From: an uncultured Mesocricetibacter sp.
GTDB taxonomy: Bacteria > Pseudomonadota > Gammaproteobacteria > Enterobacterales > Pasteurellaceae
DNA: 15,892 bases
Assembly: GCA_905373425.1 (NCBI GenBank)
Contig: CAJPST010000026.1
Span: 1-15,892 of the forward strand
Direction of reading: 5' to 3'
Below the pieces are notes generated by a model. It was not told where the DNA came from. It searched no databases and worked only from the letters and a program-made list of their open reading frames with translations. The translations under genes were made by a program, and so were the position numbers. Shown one piece after another: positions 14,323 through 15,892 of this stretch. Positions within the stretch are counted from its first letter, which is position 1. Every line of letters starts with the position of its first letter.

Positions 14323-15892
14323 ATGCAATCTTACTTTAATCCCGAAACTCAACGCGTAAAAAGCCTGTGGCAAACTTATCACGCCTTATTTGCCGCCGCC
14401 CAACAGCAACAAAGCGCATTCTTACGCTGTCTCGCTTTTGCGGCACTGTCTGCGACTTTATTCGGCGTGGCTATCAGCTTGCTGTATCCGTTGCTTTTGG
14501 CATTAGAACAAACCGAGGCAAGGCAAAGTGCGGTTATTTTTTGGAGTGTTTTGTGTGGCGGACTTTTAGTCGTCAGCCTCCTTTTCCGCATTTGGGCAGA
14601 ATATTATGACACTAAAGGCGATTCATTTTTGGCGACATATCAATTGAGACGTCAACTGGGCGAAAAACTTCGCCGAGTATCTCTTGCTGTCCTCAGTGGA
14701 TTTCGTGCAGGCGAACTCAGTGCTGTTGCCATCCAAAGTATTAATGAAGCTACGAATTACGCATTCAGTTTAATCAGTATTCTAATTTATGGCATCGTGA
14801 CACCGGTGTCTGCCGCCCTTTGTCTTTGTTTCTTTGATTACCGCTTTGGGCTGCTTCTCTTCATTATTTTTCCGCTTATCGTGCCACTGTATTTATGGCG
14901 AAGAAAAGCTTTCCGTCGTGGATTTAGTATTTTGGCAGAAGCTAATCAGCGACTTAAAGGCGAAACCATTGAGTTTGTGCAAGGCTTGGAAATTCTGAAA
15001 TCAACAGGGCAGACTGAAAACAAACAACATATTTTCAACCGTGTGATTGAAGATGTCGCCAACATTCAATGCATCGGTACTAAAAAAGGCGAACGTCCGA
15101 ATTTGATTATTACCTCAAGCATTCAATTCAGCCTGATTGCCGTATTAATTGTTGGCACATTTTGGGTGATTTCCGGTAGCGCCCATTGGGTATTGTTAGC
15201 CACGGTACTGATTTTAATTGCGCGAATTTCAGATGTATTGAACTTCTTTGTGCAAATGTCTTCACTCTTAGAAATTTTTGTGATCAGCTGTGAAAAATTT
15301 GAAAAACTAATGGCATTGCCTGAATTGATGGAAAATAATGGCAGCAGATTACCCACAGATTATCGCATTCGTTATGAGCATGTATGCTTTGGTTACAATG
15401 CCGAAAAAACTATCCTAAATGACATTGCTCTGGACATAAAACCTAACAGCCTCAATGCTTTTGTGGGTACCAGCGGTTGTGGTAAAACAACATTACTCCG
15501 CTTGTTATTGCGTTATGCTGATCCACAATCAGGGCAAATTACGATCGGCGGTGTCGATATTCGGGATATTAGCCAAGAACAGCTCATGCGCTTAATTTCT
15601 GTGGTGTTTCAAGACGTTTATTTATTCCAAGACAGCGTATTAAATAACATCCGAATGGCAAAACCCAATGCCACCGATGAAGAGGTGATTCACGCCTGTA
15701 AACTTGCCCAATGCCATGATTTTATTCAGGCATTACCACAAGGGTATCAAACGCAAGTTAATGAAATTGGGAGTAATTTTTCCGGCGGTGAAAAGCAACG
15801 ACTTGCTATCGCCCGCGCGATTTTAAAAGACGCACCGATTCTCATTTTAGATGAACCAACAGCATCGTTGGATACCCTCAATGAGCTGGCAG
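14323..15892 (+). CDS. ABC half-transporter, fused membrane and ATPase domains (YbtQ/IrtB-like), second of a pair, cut by the window end
   Basis: An open frame begins at ATG 14323, 8 nt after the previous stop, and runs without interruption to the window end (523 complete codons). Residues to about 330 form the membrane domain. The ATPase domain shows Walker A GTSGCGKT (382-389), Q-loop VVFQDVYLFQ, signature SGGE (487-490) and Walker B ILILDE with catalytic Glu511. The D-loop TASLD is canonical, unlike its partner. The last 60-80 residues, including the switch His, are beyond the window. It probably forms a heterodimeric importer with the upstream protein. An ATG at 14318 is in another frame and soon stops. 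An uptake signal (14526-14534) is read as Gln-Ser-Ala-Val. Confidence 0.87.
   Translation, partial: MQSYFNPETQRVKSLWQTYHALFAAAQQQQSAFLRCLAFAALSATLFGVAISLLYPLLLALEQTEARQSAVIFWSVLCGGLLVVSLLFRIWAEYYDTKGDSFLATYQLRRQLGEKLRRVSLAVLSGFRAGELSAVAIQSINEATNYAFSLISILIYGIVTPVSAALCLCFFDYRFGLLLFIIFPLIVPLYLWRRKAFRRGFSILAEANQRLKGETIEFVQGLEILKSTGQTENKQHIFNRVIEDVANIQCIGTKKGERPNLIITSSIQFSLIAVLIVGTFWVISGSAHWVLLATVLILIARISDVLNFFVQMSSLLEIFVISCEKFEKLMALPELMENNGSRLPTDYRIRYEHVCFGYNAEKTILNDIALDIKPNSLNAFVGTSGCGKTTLLRLLLRYADPQSGQITIGGVDIRDISQEQLMRLISVVFQDVYLFQDSVLNNIRMAKPNATDEEVIHACKLAQCHDFIQALPQGYQTQVNEIGSNFSGGEKQRLAIARAILKDAPILILDEPTASLDTLNELA

Larger units (their letters stand above)
58..14534. repeat. Haemophilus-type DNA uptake signal sequences, 16 dispersed copies
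   Basis: The core AAGTGCGGT lies on the plus strand at 82, 4369, 5778, 6343, 7851, 8504, 9580, 9774 and 14526 (first base). Its complement ACCGCACTT lies at 58, 1673, 3061, 4206, 5831, 6374 and 13538. The copy at 82 shows the extended form with AT-rich blocks downstream. These repeats are recognised in DNA uptake by competent Pasteurellaceae of the Haemophilus subclade. Six lie inside genes and the rest between genes, three pairs being inverted near gene ends. Density is about one per kb, with none between 9783 and 13537. Confidence 0.95.

Noticed and set aside
1..15892. CRISPR arrays, tRNA or rRNA genes
   Set aside because: No regularly spaced repeats and no tRNA- or rRNA-like sequences were seen on either strand.

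Overview
The window looks like a chromosomal segment of a gamma-proteobacterium of the family Pasteurellaceae. The clearest evidence is 16 exact copies, on both strands, of the 9-bp core of the Haemophilus-type DNA uptake signal (AAGTGCGGT). Several copies carry the usual AT-rich downstream half, and several sit in inverted pairs that form terminators. Together with the protein similarities this points to the Haemophilus/Aggregatibacter/Pasteurella side of the family. Aggregatibacter is my guess at genus level, not a demonstrated fact.

Layout. (1) 1-2800, minus strand: a two-gene operon of a cytoplasmic GH29 alpha-L-fucosidase followed by a lactose/cellobiose-family PTS permease (EIIC). It sits behind a textbook CRP site and ends in an uptake-signal hairpin. 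The EIIC frame is broken by one in-frame TGA. (2) 3119-4228, minus: a yibN-like membrane rhodanese followed by secB, with a good promoter and an intrinsic terminator. (3) 4248-5805, plus: an anaerobic C4-dicarboxylate transporter (dcuB type) with an FNR-like box at -41.5 to an extended -10, ended by an intrinsic terminator. (4) 5849-6304, minus: Nudix hydrolase nudJ. (5) 6509-7552, minus: an orphan potD-type polyamine-binding protein, broken by one in-frame TGA exactly at a spermidine-contacting Trp. (6) 7793-9648, minus: the RNA methyltransferases trmA and rsmJ, overlapping by 19 bp. (7) 9805-15892: a divergent locus with a TetR-family repressor on the minus strand. On the plus strand it has a TonB-dependent receptor and two fused TMD-NBD ABC half-transporters in a tight operon; the second runs off the window.

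The most system-like part is the last locus. A TonB receptor plus a pair of exporter-fold ABC half-transporters is the arrangement of the yersiniabactin (FyuA-YbtP-YbtQ) and mycobacterial IrtAB importers. No siderophore biosynthesis gene is visible, so I infer uptake of a foreign siderophore or similar chelate. It is probably controlled by the divergent TetR protein through two sets of palindromes lying on the two promoters. The second notable theme is the pair of apparent TGG-to-TGA nonsense changes in two unrelated transport genes about 5.6 kb apart, both otherwise undamaged. Two other genes here (nudJ, tetR) end at TGA, so TGA is a normal stop in this genome. Recent pseudogenisation is the simplest reading. 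A suppressor tRNA or leaky readthrough is the interesting alternative.
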